Below, piece by piece: positions 18,084-28,996 of a DNA stretch of 64,000 nt; the first letter of the stretch is position 1; each line of letters begins with the position of its first letter. The stretch is taken from NCBI RefSeq assembly GCF_019039035.1, contig NZ_JAHNZT010000011.1, forward strand, positions 124,001 to 188,000. The letters run 5' to 3'. Origin of the DNA: Citreicoccus inhibens (GTDB lineage Bacteria > Myxococcota > Myxococcia > Myxococcales > Myxococcaceae). A program made the translations under genes and the position numbers. The notes below the pieces were generated by a model. That model was not told the DNA's origin. It made no database searches and worked only from the letters and a program-made list of their open reading frames with translations.

Positions 18084-20243
18084 ATGGATCCCATCACGCT
18101 GGTCGCCATCATTGGTGGCGGAGTCATCATCCTCTTCGGCATCTTCGTCACGGTCGCCAAGTTCTACCGGCAGGTCGACCAGGGCAAGGTGCTCATCGTC
18201 AACACGCTGAAGAGCGAGCCCGTCGTCACGTTCACCGGCTCCGTGGTGCTGCCCATCGTGCACCGCGCCGAGGTGATGGACATCTCGCTGAAGACGGTGG
18301 AGATCGATCGGCGCGGCAAGGAAGGCCTCATCTGCAAGGACAACATCCGCGCGGACATCAAGGTCACCTTCTTCGTGCGCGTGAACAAGACGCGCGAGGA
18401 CGTGCTCAAGGTGGCCCAGTCCATCGGGTGCGTGCGCGCCAGCGATCACCAGACGCTGGAGAACCTCTTCGAGGCCAAGTTCTCCGAGGCGCTCAAGACG
18501 GTGGGCAAGAGCTTCGACTTCGAGGAGCTCTACACCAAGCGTGAGGAGATCAAGGACCAGGTGGTGCGTGTCGTCGGTCGCGACCTCAACGGCTACATGC
18601 TGGAGGACTGCGCCATCGACTTCCTGGAGCAGACCCCGGTCGAGATGCTGGACAAGGACAACATCCTCGACGCGCAGGGCATCCGGAAGATCACCCAGCT
18701 CACCACCGAGCAGAACGTCTTCACCAACGAGCTGCGCCAGAGCGAGCGCCTGGCCGTCACCAAGCGCAACGTGGAGGCCGATGAGGCCATCTTCGCGCTG
18801 GAGCGCCAGCGCCAGGAGGCCGCGGCCAAGCAGAAGCGGGAGATCGAGAGCATCCAGGCCCGTGAGACGGCCGAGGCCGACCGCGTGAAGAGCGAGGAGC
18901 ACGCCAAGGCGGAGCTGGCGCGCATCAAGGCCGAAGAGGAGATCCTCATCACCGAGCAGAACAAGTCCCGGCAGGTGGAGGTCGCGCAGAAGAACCGCGA
19001 GCGCGTGGTGGGCGTGGAGTCCGAGCGCGTGGAGAAGGACCGCGCCCTGGAGGCCATCAACCGCGAGCGTGAGACGGAGTTGCAGCGCATCGCCAAGGAG
19101 AAGGCGGTCGAGGGCGAGAAGAAGCTCATCGCGGATGTGGTGCGCGCCCGCGTCGCCGTCGACAAGACGGTGGCCGAGGAGGAGGAGCGCATCAAGGACC
19201 TGCGCGTGACGGCCGAGGCCCGCCGCAAGAAGGACGCGCTGGTCATCACCGCCGAGGGGCAGGCCCAGGAGAAGCTCGTCAAGGATCTCAAGGCGGCGGA
19301 GACGAGCGCGGACGTGGCGAAGTTCACCGCGCGCGAGAAGCTCACCCTGGCGGACGCGGACCTGGAGGCCGCGGACAAGACGGCCAAGGCGAAGATGCGG
19401 CTGGCCGAGGGCGTCCAGGCCGAGGCTGCCGCGGAGGGGCTCGCGAACGTGCGCGTCCGCGAGGCGGACGCGGTGGCCACCGAGAAGCAGGGCATGGCGC
19501 AGGTGCGCGTGAAGGAGGCCGAGGCCAGCGCCATCGAGAAGCAGGGCCAGGCCCAGGCCGTGGTCGTCCGGGAGCGCCTGCTCGCGGAGGCCGCCGGTGC
19601 CCAGGAGAAGGGCATGGTGAGCGCCCGCATCCAGGAGGCCGAGGCCAGCGCCATCCACAAGCGCGGTGAGGCCGAGGCGTTCGCCACGAAGGAGAAGCTG
19701 CTCGCGGAGGCCGCCGCCATCCAGGAGAAGCTCATGGCCGAGGCGCGCGGTCTGGCCGAGAAGGCCGCCGCGATGAAGGCCCTGGACGGGGTGGGGCGCG
19801 AGCACGAGGAGTTCCGGCTGCGGCTCCAGAAGGAGCGCGACGTGGAGCTGGAGTCCATCCGCGTGCGCAGGGACATCGCCCACGCGCAGGCGGAGGTGCT
19901 CTCCAAGGCGCTCGCCAACGCGAAGTTCCAGATCGTCGGCGGCGACGGCGAGTTCTTCGAGCGCTTCGTCAAGGCGGTCTCGTTCGGCACCTCGGTGGAC
20001 GGCGCGCTGGACCACAGCGAGTCGCTCAAGAAGGCGCTGGGGGGCTACCTCACCGGTGAGAAGGATCTGCCGTCGGACCTCAAGGAGATCCTCTCCAAGC
20101 CCGGCCTCACGAATGACGTGCAGAACCTGGCCGTGGCCGCGCTGCTCAACCGCATGAACGTCAACCCCACCGCCTCCGCCGCGAGCAACCTCAAGGCGCT
20201 GGTGAACGCTGACGGCCAGTCCTCGAGCGACAAGCAGGGCTGA
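18084..20243 (+). CDS. Flotillin family protein (YqiK-like)
   Basis: A 719-residue protein: one N-terminal membrane helix (ITLVAIIGGGVIILFGIFV), an SPFH/band-7 domain (~25-200), and a very long charged Ala/Glu/Lys/Arg coiled coil (~210-600) with repeated EAEA and EKQGQAQ units. A helical C-terminal tail follows. Such proteins oligomerise into membrane scaffolds or cages. It is flanked by a YqiJ-like OB-fold protein upstream and a giant AAA+ ATPase downstream, all on one strand. A terminator-like hairpin separates it from the ATPase gene, which may set the protein ratio. The unusual length comes from the extended coiled coil. Confidence 0.9.
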   Translation: MDPITLVAIIGGGVIILFGIFVTVAKFYRQVDQGKVLIVNTLKSEPVVTFTGSVVLPIVHRAEVMDISLKTVEIDRRGKEGLICKDNIRADIKVTFFVRVNKTREDVLKVAQSIGCVRASDHQTLENLFEAKFSEALKTVGKSFDFEELYTKREEIKDQVVRVVGRDLNGYMLEDCAIDFLEQTPVEMLDKDNILDAQGIRKITQLTTEQNVFTNELRQSERLAVTKRNVEADEAIFALERQRQEAAAKQKREIESIQARETAEADRVKSEEHAKAELARIKAEEEILITEQNKSRQVEVAQKNRERVVGVESERVEKDRALEAINRERETELQRIAKEKAVEGEKKLIADVVRARVAVDKTVAEEEERIKDLRVTAEARRKKDALVITAEGQAQEKLVKDLKAAETSADVAKFTAREKLTLADADLEAADKTAKAKMRLAEGVQAEAAAEGLANVRVREADAVATEKQGMAQVRVKEAEASAIEKQGQAQAVVVRERLLAEAAGAQEKGMVSARIQEAEASAIHKRGEAEAFATKEKLLAEAAAIQEKLMAEARGLAEKAAAMKALDGVGREHEEFRLRLQKERDVELESIRVRRDIAHAQAEVLSKALANAKFQIVGGDGEFFERFVKAVSFGTSVDGALDHSESLKKALGGYLTGEKDLPSDLKEILSKPGLTNDVQNLAVAALLNRMNVNPTASAASNLKALVNADGQSSSDKQG

Positions 20244-20267
20244 GCTGCACGCCAGGTGGTTGGGACA

Positions 20268-20295
20268 GGGGGCCCGCACGTGGGCCCCCTTTGTT
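20268..20295 (+). terminator. GC-rich hairpin between flotillin and ATPase genes
   Basis: AGGGGGCCC (20268-20276) pairs with GGGCCCCCT (20283-20291) around a 6-base loop and is followed by TTTGTT. It could stop most flotillin transcripts while allowing some read-through into the ATPase gene 30 bases later. Confidence 0.75.
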
Positions 20296-20327
20296 GAGAC
20301 GCAGTCTGTTCTATCCGGTGGATCTTC

Positions 20328-23300
20328 ATGGCAACTGGCGGCGACAGGGCCTCGGGCGAGGTGACGCTGGAGGGTGGCAGCTACGAGGTCATCCGCGCGC
20401 GCTTGCTGGCGCACGCGGACGCGCTGGCGACTCAGGCGAATGACCTCAACGCGCGGCGCAAGACGCTGTTCGGCGGCACGGAGTTGTCCGTCATCGGCAA
20501 CGAGCGCGTGCGCACCGAGAACAACTGCGTCCCGCGCGACGTCGTCAGCGTCGGCAAGTACGTCCTCTTTGGCTACAACGTCTTCATCGGGCTGAAGAAG
20601 GAGACGGCCGTCTCGGACGTCTTCTCGCTGCACCGCTTCGAGTCGACGGCCGAGGGCTTCGACCTGTCCGCCGTGCCGCCCACCGAGGCCGGGGGCTTCC
20701 TGGCGGACCCGCGGTTCGTGAAGGACTTCGGGGAGCTGTACAAATACTACAAGGACACGCGGCTCATTCAGCTCCGGCGCCGCGACTCGCGCCTGCTGGC
20801 CGTCTTTCAGACGGGGCAGTCCGCGCGGGATGTGAAGGTGTTCCGCTTCAACGTGGATGTGGAGGGCCGCGCCACGTACCTGGACAACCAGGGCGAGCGC
20901 GACCACGTCTTCCCACCCGCGCAGGACTTCGAGTGGACGGTGGCCACGCGTGAGCACTACGTGCTCGGCCAGCACCCGCACGTCAACGTGTTGGATCAGG
21001 TCTTCGTCGAGACGGTGAAGGGCGACCTCACCGTCAAGGTGGAGAACAACACCACCACGGGCCTGGGCATCTACAGCGAGCCGGTGGAGGATCCGGATCA
21101 GTCGCTCGATGACGCCGAGTTCGCCTGGGCGCAGGTGGGCGGCCTCATCCTGCTGCGCGTGCTGCCCTTCCGCGAGAAGGCGCACCGCTACCTCGTCTTC
21201 AACTCGCGCACCCATCACGTGGTGCGCATTGATGCCATCGGCCAGTCCTGCGTGCGGCTGCCGGAGGACCAGGGCATCGTCTTCCCGGGCGGCTACTATC
21301 TCCAGACGGGGGACTTCAAGGTCTTCGAGGGCGCGGCCGATGGGATGGAGTTTCATCAGGCGGTGCGCTCGCCCAACGGTGAGGACGTCCTCTACGTCTT
21401 CCATCGCCGCGACGAGGGCGCGTACGTGTTGTTCGCGTACAACCTCGTGCGCAAGGAGGTCCAGAACCCGCTCGTATGCCACGGCATGAGCCTCTTCGCG
21501 GACGGGCGCCTGGTCGTCTTCCGCGCGACCTCGGCCGAGCCCACCCGCGTGCATCCGATGCAGGTGTGGCAGACGCCGTTCGTCTCGGCGGAATATGCCG
21601 CCGCGACGCCTCCGGTGCCGGGCTACCTGGGCAAGGTGGGCAACGCGGAGTTGGTGCGAGGCATCTCGGACGCGCTGACGCTCCAGCGCATCGCGAAGAC
21701 GGAACAGCCGTCGCGGCGCACGTACGAGGACCTGGTCTCCGCGGCCACGCGCGCGCTGGATGCGTACTACTGGCTCAACCACGCGGAGGTGGGGCTCCAG
21801 TCGCACGTCGAGCAGCTTCGCCGCACCGCCGAGCTCATCATCGATGAGTTCGAGAAGGTGCTCGCGCTGCGCCGTCGCGCCACCGACTCGCTCGCCGAGG
21901 CGGAGAAGAAGCAGGACGCGCTGCTGCTCCAGGTGCAGCCCGAGGGGCTCGTGGATGCGGAGGGCTACATGCGCGCGTTGGCGGAGTTGCGCCAGCATCG
22001 CGGTCACCTCATCACCCTCAAGGACATCCGCTACATGAACGTGGCGCGGGTGGACGTCCTGGAGGCCGCCGTGGAGGAGGCCTCGGGCCGCGTCAGTACC
22101 GCGTGCGTGGACTTTCTCCAGAAGGGCGAGGCGCTTCAGCCCATCGCCCGGCGCCTCGATGAGCTGCTGGGGCGCTTGGAGCCCATCACCACCACGCTGG
22201 AGCTGGCGCCGCTGACGCAGGACGTGGAGACGACGGGCAAGGGACTGGAGGTGTTGGGCGAGGTGGTGGGCGGACTCCAAGTGGGAGACCCGCTGGCGAG
22301 GGCTCGCATCCTGGAGGGCATCTCCGAGCTGTTCAGTCGGGTCAACCGCGTGCGCGCGGGCGTCCAGGCTCGGCGCAAGGAGCTGAGCGGCAAGGAGAAG
22401 CGCGCGGAGTTCGGCGCCCAGTTCAAGCTCCTGGGCCAGAGTATCGAGAGCGCGCTGACGCAGTCGGATACGCCCGCGCGTTGCGACGAGGCGCTGTCTC
22501 GGCTGACGGTGCTCCTGGAGGAACTGGAAGGGCGCTTCGGGGAGTTCGACGAGTTCCTCGGGCAGATCACCCAGAAGCGCGAGGAGCTGCTGGAGGCTTT
22601 CGGCTCCAGGAAGCAGGCGCTGGTGGACGAGCGCCAGCGCCGGGCGAGCAGCCTGTTCAGCGCGGCCGAGCGCATCCTCCAAGGCGTCCAGCGGCGGGCG
22701 AGGTCGTTCCCGTCGGATGACGCGCTGAACGCGTACTTCGCCTCGGACGCGATGATCCAGAAGCTCCGGCAGCTCGCCGAGCAGCTCCTGGAGCTACAGG
22801 ACAGCGTTCGCGCGGATGAAGTCCTGTCGCGCGTGAAGTCCGCCAAGCAGGAGGCCCTGCGCGCCCTGCGCGATCGCCAGGACCTCTTCGAGGGCGGCGA
22901 GGGACTCATCAAGCTTGGGCCCTATCGGTTCCACGTCAACACGCAGTCGCTCGACCTGACCTTGATCCCGCGCGATGGCGCGCTCTTTCTCCAGCTCACC
23001 GGCACGGACTACACGCGGAAGCTGGAGGACCCCGAGCTGCTCAAGTACCGCGACCTCTGGGAACAGCACCTCGTGTCGGAGTCGGCCGCGGTGTACCGCG
23101 CCGAGTATCTGGCCGCGTGCGTGCTCTCGGCCGCGGAGGCGGGGGAGCGGGGCAGTTCGTTGTCCTCGCTCCAGGAGGCGGTCGCGCAGGGCACGCTGCT
23201 GGAGAAGGTGCGTGCGCTCGCGTCGGAGCGATTCGACGAGGGCTATGAGCGCGGCGTCCACGATGCGGACGCCGCGGCCATCCTGGAGAAGTTGCTGGGG

Positions 23301-25775
23301 CTGTATCAGGGCGCGGGCCTGCTGCGGTTCGCTCCGACAGCGCGGGCCTGGGCGGCGCTGTATTGGGCCTTTGACTCGGACGAGGCGGCGCGCGCGGTGC
23401 TCCATCGCCGGGCACGCAGCCTCGCGCGGCTGCGCACGGTGTTCGCTTCTGCCTCGGAGCTGAGCGCCTTGGGTGACGCGCTGGGTGAGCGCGTCGAGGC
23501 GTTCCTCCGCGCGCACGGGCTCGCGCATTCGGAGGCGGATGCGCGGCAGGCGGGGCGCTACCTCGTGGAGGAACTCGCGGTGGAGCGCCCCCGGTTCACC
23601 ACCGCGCGCGAGACGGTGACGCTGCGGGATGCGTTCCTCGCGCAGCTCGACAAGCAAGGGTCGCGCGCGGCGTTCGAGGACGACCTTCGGGGCCTGGAGA
23701 AGAACCTGCCCGAGCGGTTCCTGCTCGCGCGGGCGTGGTTGGAGGCTTCCCTGTCTCGTCGGGAGGACGGCCCGGGTGAGGCGCGGCTGCTGGTGGACGA
23801 GGCGGCGGTGCTGCTCGTCACAGAGCGCAAGCTGGAGCGCACCACGGCGGGCGCGTTGACGTCCACCGAGGTGACGGGTCTGTTGGGGAGCCACGCACGC
23901 ATCCAGGATCGGAAGCTGGTGCTGCGGTTGGATGAGTATCTGGCGCGGCTGGAGGCGTTCCGCCGGACGCGCGTGCCCGCGTACCTCGCGTACCGCGGAC
24001 TGCTGAGGGACTTGCTGGAGCGCGAGCGGCGCACGCTGCGCTTGGAAGAGCTGACGCCCAAGGTGCTGACCAGCTTCGTGCGCAACCGCCTCATCGATGA
24101 GGTGTACCTGCCGCTCATCGGCGCGAACCTCGCGAAGCAGCTCGGGGCGGCGGGGGAGGGCAAGCGCACGGACCGCATGGGCATGCTCTTGCTCATGTCT
24201 CCGCCGGGCTACGGCAAGACGACGTTGATGGAGTACGTCGCCAGCCGCTTGGGCCTCACCTTCGTGAAGGTGAACGGTCCGGCGCTGGGCCACGCGGTGA
24301 AGTCGCTGGATCCCGCCGAGGCGCCCAACGCCACCGCGCGGCAGGAGGTGGAGCGCATCAACCTGTCCTTCGAGATGGGCAACAACGTGATGCTCTACCT
24401 CGACGACATCCAGCACACGGATCCGGAGCTGCTCCAGAAGTTCATCTCGCTGTGCGACGGCCAGCGCCGCATCGAGGGGGTCTGGGAGGGCCGCACGCGC
24501 ACATATGACCTGCGCGGCAAGAAGTTCTGCGTGGTGATGGCGGGCAACCCCTACACCGAGACGGGTGAGCGCTTCCGCATCCCGGACATGCTCGCCAACC
24601 GCGCGGATACCTACAACCTGGGCGACATCCTCGACGGCAAGGAGGACCTCTTCGCGCTGAGCTACCTGGAGAACTCGCTGACCTCCAACGCGGTGCTCGC
24701 GCCGTTGGCGACGCGGGACCCGGGCGACGTGCACCGCCTGTTGCGCATGGCGAAGGGGGAAGAGGTGCCCTCGGGCGAGCTGAAGCACGGCTACTCGGCG
24801 GCGGAGCTCCAGGAAGTCATCGCGGTGTTCCAGCGCCTCTTCCATGTGCAGCGCGTGCTGCTGAAGGTGAACCTCCAGTACATCGCCTCGGCTGCACAGG
24901 ACGAGCGCTTCCGGTCGGAGCCCGCGTTCAAGTTGCAGGGCAGCTACCGCAACATGAACAAGCTCGCGGAGAAGGTCGTCGCGGCGATGACCGACGAGGA
25001 GCTGGAGCGGCGCATCGACGACCACTACCAGGGCGAGTCCCAGACGCTGACCACCGCGGCGGAGCAGAACCTGCTCAAGCTCGCGGAGTTGCGCGGGCGA
25101 CTGAGCGAGGAGAAGGCGAAGCGCTGGGAGGAGATCAAGCAGGGCTTCGCGCGCGTCAAGCGCATGGGGGGCAAGGAGGACGACCCCGTGGCGCGCGTCA
25201 CCGGACAGCTCGGGGCCATCGAGGAGCGGCTCGGCGCCGTGCGCGATGCGCTCCTGGAGGCCGCCTCGCATGCGCGGCCCGCCGCGGCGGCGCAGGACAC
25301 GCTGGCGCCTCGGCTCGATTCGCTGCGGGAGGCGCTGCTCGATGTGGCGCGCTCGGGCGCGGAGGCTTCCGTGCCGCAGCCCGCGCCCGCGTTGGACCTG
25401 TCGCCCTACGTGAAGCACCTGGCCCAACTGCTCAAGGCGCTCACCGAGCGTGCCGCCGCTCCCCTCGTGGCTGCTCCGGTGAGTGCTCCGGACGTCAGTC
25501 CGCACCTGGCCGAGCTGACCCGGGCCATTGCCTCCCTGGCCGAGCGCCCGGCCACGGTCACCGTGACTCCCTCCGAGCCCGTGGCGCGCGGCGGGGCGGC
25601 ACCGTCACCCGCGGAGCTGAGCCGGCAGATCGAGCTGGTGGAGGGCGCGCTCCTTCCTCTGGAGCGCGCGTCTCGGCGCGCCATTCAAGGTGAGGAGGAG
25701 GCCGTCAAGGCGCTCCAGGTCTGGCAGGGCGTGACGGAGGCGCTGGAAGTGTTGCGCGGGATGCTGCGCAGATAG
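20328..25775 (+). CDS. Giant DUF3686 / AAA+ ATPase ('DNA repair ATPase' family)
   Basis: An 1815-residue cytoplasmic protein. The first ~450 residues resemble DUF3686, with repeated beta-rich segments suggesting a propeller. Residues ~470-900 are coiled-coil helices, and ~900-1250 helical repeats. An AAA+ module follows: Walker A PPGYGKTT near 1290, Walker B VMLYLDDIQH near 1354, a sensor-1 Asn in VVMAGNPYTE, and conserved LANRAD. The tail is coiled coil with Ala/Pro linkers. Databases label this family as a DNA repair ATPase, but nothing here shows a DNA role; the flotillin and OB-fold neighbours point to a membrane-associated machine. The ATG at 20328 follows a weak Shine-Dalgarno. Confidence 0.82.
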   Translation: MATGGDRASGEVTLEGGSYEVIRARLLAHADALATQANDLNARRKTLFGGTELSVIGNERVRTENNCVPRDVVSVGKYVLFGYNVFIGLKKETAVSDVFSLHRFESTAEGFDLSAVPPTEAGGFLADPRFVKDFGELYKYYKDTRLIQLRRRDSRLLAVFQTGQSARDVKVFRFNVDVEGRATYLDNQGERDHVFPPAQDFEWTVATREHYVLGQHPHVNVLDQVFVETVKGDLTVKVENNTTTGLGIYSEPVEDPDQSLDDAEFAWAQVGGLILLRVLPFREKAHRYLVFNSRTHHVVRIDAIGQSCVRLPEDQGIVFPGGYYLQTGDFKVFEGAADGMEFHQAVRSPNGEDVLYVFHRRDEGAYVLFAYNLVRKEVQNPLVCHGMSLFADGRLVVFRATSAEPTRVHPMQVWQTPFVSAEYAAATPPVPGYLGKVGNAELVRGISDALTLQRIAKTEQPSRRTYEDLVSAATRALDAYYWLNHAEVGLQSHVEQLRRTAELIIDEFEKVLALRRRATDSLAEAEKKQDALLLQVQPEGLVDAEGYMRALAELRQHRGHLITLKDIRYMNVARVDVLEAAVEEASGRVSTACVDFLQKGEALQPIARRLDELLGRLEPITTTLELAPLTQDVETTGKGLEVLGEVVGGLQVGDPLARARILEGISELFSRVNRVRAGVQARRKELSGKEKRAEFGAQFKLLGQSIESALTQSDTPARCDEALSRLTVLLEELEGRFGEFDEFLGQITQKREELLEAFGSRKQALVDERQRRASSLFSAAERILQGVQRRARSFPSDDALNAYFASDAMIQKLRQLAEQLLELQDSVRADEVLSRVKSAKQEALRALRDRQDLFEGGEGLIKLGPYRFHVNTQSLDLTLIPRDGALFLQLTGTDYTRKLEDPELLKYRDLWEQHLVSESAAVYRAEYLAACVLSAAEAGERGSSLSSLQEAVAQGTLLEKVRALASERFDEGYERGVHDADAAAILEKLLGLYQGAGLLRFAPTARAWAALYWAFDSDEAARAVLHRRARSLARLRTVFASASELSALGDALGERVEAFLRAHGLAHSEADARQAGRYLVEELAVERPRFTTARETVTLRDAFLAQLDKQGSRAAFEDDLRGLEKNLPERFLLARAWLEASLSRREDGPGEARLLVDEAAVLLVTERKLERTTAGALTSTEVTGLLGSHARIQDRKLVLRLDEYLARLEAFRRTRVPAYLAYRGLLRDLLERERRTLRLEELTPKVLTSFVRNRLIDEVYLPLIGANLAKQLGAAGEGKRTDRMGMLLLMSPPGYGKTTLMEYVASRLGLTFVKVNGPALGHAVKSLDPAEAPNATARQEVERINLSFEMGNNVMLYLDDIQHTDPELLQKFISLCDGQRRIEGVWEGRTRTYDLRGKKFCVVMAGNPYTETGERFRIPDMLANRADTYNLGDILDGKEDLFALSYLENSLTSNAVLAPLATRDPGDVHRLLRMAKGEEVPSGELKHGYSAAELQEVIAVFQRLFHVQRVLLKVNLQYIASAAQDERFRSEPAFKLQGSYRNMNKLAEKVVAAMTDEELERRIDDHYQGESQTLTTAAEQNLLKLAELRGRLSEEKAKRWEEIKQGFARVKRMGGKEDDPVARVTGQLGAIEERLGAVRDALLEAASHARPAAAAQDTLAPRLDSLREALLDVARSGAEASVPQPAPALDLSPYVKHLAQLLKALTERAAAPLVAAPVSAPDVSPHLAELTRAIASLAERPATVTVTPSEPVARGGAAPSPAELSRQIELVEGALLPLERASRRAIQGEEEAVKALQVWQGVTEALEVLRGMLRR

Positions 25776-25784
25776 GCCCGCGGC

Positions 25785-26474
25785 TCATTTGAACTGCGCG
25801 CTGCCCGGGACGCTGGCGTTGTCGAGCACCTTGGGCAGCGTGTCGGTGAGTTGCTGGCCGTCGCTCGCGGTGACGCGCACCTGGAAGCTGCCCGTGCCCA
25901 CGCCGCTCGTCGCGACGAAGTAGTTGTAGTCCTCGCGCGCAATGGCCTTCCAGTCGCCGTCTCGTTTCCACTCGAGCTTCTGGATGGGCAGCCGGTGGTT
26001 GCGAATCTGGAGGGCCGTCCAGTCCGGGTTGCTGCCGTCCTTGAAGTGGTACTCGATGTTGCCGGCCACGTCGCAGGACACGGGCGTCCACGAGATGTCC
26101 ACGCGACCCAGGCTCATGTCCGCGACCTTCGCGAACGCCTCGCGGCTGAGGTCCAGGTGGCCCTTATCGCAGTCCGGGCACTGGTCGACGATGCGCACGC
26201 GCACCGTGCCCTTGGGGCCCACCACGTCGACGCACTGGCCGCACGTAGCGCTTCGCGCGTACTGCGCGGTGTTGATGGCGGCCACCATCAAGTCGCCGTT
26301 GGGCTCGAAGCTGCAGTTCCCCGCGCCCGTCGCGTTGTAGAAGGTGGCGATGCCCTTCTGCTGCTCGCCCAGCGGGAGACCTCCGCCGGAGGGGTCATCT
26401 CCACAGGCGACCCCGGCCAGCAGGGCGGTGGAGGCCAACGACACGGCGAGGGGCGAGGCGGAGCGTCGGTTCAT
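25785..26474 (-). CDS. Expansin-like lipoprotein
   Basis: A 229-residue protein starting MNRRSASPLAVSLASTALLA with a lipobox (LLAGVACGDD). Residues ~35-135 form a double-psi beta-barrel (GIATFYNATGAGNCSF, CGQCVDVVGPKGTVRVRIVD, HLDLSREAF), and the C-terminal ~90 residues a beta-sandwich with aromatic positions. This is the bacterial EXLX1 layout, which loosens polysaccharide contacts without hydrolysis. In a soil predator it may act on plant or fungal walls or on peptidoglycan. It is convergent with the giant ATPase gene, nine bases apart. Confidence 0.85.
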   Translation of the reverse strand: MNRRSASPLAVSLASTALLAGVACGDDPSGGGLPLGEQQKGIATFYNATGAGNCSFEPNGDLMVAAINTAQYARSATCGQCVDVVGPKGTVRVRIVDQCPDCDKGHLDLSREAFAKVADMSLGRVDISWTPVSCDVAGNIEYHFKDGSNPDWTALQIRNHRLPIQKLEWKRDGDWKAIAREDYNYFVATSGVGTGSFQVRVTASDGQQLTDTLPKVLDNASVPGSAQFK

Positions 26475-26570
26475 GCGCGCGAGCATACACGCCGCACGAA
26501 GGACGCCGCCCACGCCCGAGCAGGTCGGACGTGGGCGGTGTTACCCCTGGGGCGTGACGCCCCCCGGACG

Positions 26571-28352
26571 TCAGTTGCCGCGTGCCGAGGCGCTGGTGAG
26601 CGCGCGGGCTTGTGTCACCAACCGAACGAACTCGGTGCGGTCCGCGTCGCCGTTGGCCGCGCCCTCGGCCAGCTTCTGCGTGGTGCTCAGGCTCCAGCCC
26701 TCCGCGGCGGGCGCGGCGCGGAGGATGTCCGCGGTGGCGGCCACGGCGAGCGCGAAGCGGAAGTCCGGCGAGGCCTCGTCCAGCGAGGTGTGCACCAGCG
26801 CGCGGGTGAGCGGGAAGGCCTGCTCGGCGGCCTCGGTGCCGTTGGGCGCCTTGGCCCGGATGCGCACGGTGGCCAGCTCCTGCGCCGCGCCGGTCAGCTC
26901 CACCTCGTAGAGGGCGGTGACGTTGTGGCCCGCGCCAATCTCGCCGGCGTCCACCTTGTCATCGCGGAAGTCCTTGTCCGCGATGTCCCGGTTCTCGTAG
27001 CCGAGCAGGCGGTAGCGGCTCACGGTCTTCGGGTTGAACTCCACCTGGAACTTCACGTCCTTGGCGATGACCTCCAGCGTGCCGGTGAGCTGCGTCTCGA
27101 AGACCTTGCGCGCCTCCTTGAGGCTGTCCACGTAGAAGCTGTTGCCGTTGCCCTTGTCCGCCAGCTTCTCCATCAGGTCATCGCGGTAGTTGCCCATGCC
27201 GAAGCCGACCGTGGTGAGGGTGACGCCCTCGGCCACGTACTTGTGGACGCTCTCCAGCATGGCCTCCGCGCCCAGGTTGGGGCCGATGTTGGCGTCACCG
27301 TCGGTGAGCACCACGACGCGAGACACCACGCCGCCCGCGGCCTTCTTCACCGCGTGCCCGTAAGCCATTTGCATGCCCGAGCCCATCGCGGTGCCGCCGC
27401 CCGCCGACAGCGTGTCGATGGCGGAGTAGATGCGCCGGACGTCCGTGGCCGGCGTGGGGGGCAGCACGTCCCGCGTGGAGCCCGCGTAGGTGACGATGGC
27501 CACCGTGTCGTTCTCGTTGAGGTTCTTCACGGCGATCTTCATCGCCTCGCGCGCCAGGGGCAGCTTGTCCTCGGACTGCATGGAGCCGCTGGTGTCCACG
27601 AGGAAGACGAGATGCGCGGGCTTGCGCTCCGAGCGCGAGACGACCTTGCCTTGCACGCCCACGCGCAGGAAGTGGCGGCGCGGATTGAACGGCGAGGGCG
27701 CGCCCTCCAGGTGCACCGTGAAGGCGCCCGAGGTGGGCGGGGCATAGCGGTACTTGAAGTAGTTGACGAACTCCTCCACGCGCACCGCCTGCGCCGGCGG
27801 CAGCTGGCCCTGCTGCAGGTAGCGTCGCGCCACCGTGTATGAGGCGGTGTCCACGTCCGCGGCGAAGGTGGACAGGGCGTCCTTCGCGGTCTCCGTGAAG
27901 GCGTTGGGCTTGTACGCCTCGAACGTGTTGCCGCCCGTGGGCGCGCGCGCGTCATCGTCCTTGTCCTTCATGAACTTCTCGGACGCGGGGAGCTTCTTGG
28001 AGGGCGCCTCGCGGCGGACCGCCATGGGCGCGGGAGCACCGCCTGCGCTCATGGCCATGGAGGGCGCGGCCATGGGGGCCGCTTCCTTCGGCGCGGGTGG
28101 GGGCGCGGCCGCTGGCGTCATGGGCTGCGCCGCGGCGCCCGAGGCCGCCAGGGACTCGTCCTCTTCGCCATCTGCGCCTGCGGGCTTCGGGTCCGCGCGG
28201 GGGGGGCTGGAGAGGCTGCCCTGGTGGCTCGCCCGCGACGTGGGCTTCGACTCGGGCGGGGCGAGCTGCGAGGAACAGGAGGACAGCAGTCCGGCGGCCA
28301 GGATGGCGCAGCTCCAGCGGGTCGCGCGGCGCTTCTGAAAGGTCGAGGACAT
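26571..28352 (-). CDS. von Willebrand factor A lipoprotein (YfbK-like)
   Basis: A 593-residue lipoprotein (lipobox LLSSCSSQ) with a long Pro/Ala/Met-rich linker to about residue 140. A short conserved N-domain follows ([17 protein letters not shown]), then a vWA domain with the MIDAS motif DTSGSM near 250 and TDGDANIG for metal coordination, and a C-terminal beta-rich domain. Members of the YfbK group are surface or periplasmic and probably bind protein partners through a metal ion. No adjacent MoxR ATPase or protease was seen that would give it a role. Confidence 0.87.
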   Translation of the reverse strand: MSSTFQKRRATRWSCAILAAGLLSSCSSQLAPPESKPTSRASHQGSLSSPPRADPKPAGADGEEDESLAASGAAAQPMTPAAAPPPAPKEAAPMAAPSMAMSAGGAPAPMAVRREAPSKKLPASEKFMKDKDDDARAPTGGNTFEAYKPNAFTETAKDALSTFAADVDTASYTVARRYLQQGQLPPAQAVRVEEFVNYFKYRYAPPTSGAFTVHLEGAPSPFNPRRHFLRVGVQGKVVSRSERKPAHLVFLVDTSGSMQSEDKLPLAREAMKIAVKNLNENDTVAIVTYAGSTRDVLPPTPATDVRRIYSAIDTLSAGGGTAMGSGMQMAYGHAVKKAAGGVVSRVVVLTDGDANIGPNLGAEAMLESVHKYVAEGVTLTTVGFGMGNYRDDLMEKLADKGNGNSFYVDSLKEARKVFETQLTGTLEVIAKDVKFQVEFNPKTVSRYRLLGYENRDIADKDFRDDKVDAGEIGAGHNVTALYEVELTGAAQELATVRIRAKAPNGTEAAEQAFPLTRALVHTSLDEASPDFRFALAVAATADILRAAPAAEGWSLSTTQKLAEGAANGDADRTEFVRLVTQARALTSASARGN

Positions 28353-28503
28353 GGAGGGGCTCCGAGGGCTGCGAGTAGGTCGGGGCCTCGAAACGCACGA
28401 CCTCGGAAATGGGTTTTATTCCCCGATTATTCGGCGGCGGGCGGGTTCCCTCGGGCGTGGCGGACGCTTGCGCGGCGAGGGCCCATTTGCGACGGTCCGC
28501 GCC

Positions 28504-28989
<486 letters not shown>

Positions 28990-28996
28990 CCGCGCC

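Noticed and set aside
17853-22682. A 1609-codon open frame on the minus strand
   Set aside because: It runs antisense through the flotillin and ATPase genes. Such frames arise from strong G/C third-position bias; it has no domain, ribosome site or conserved motif.
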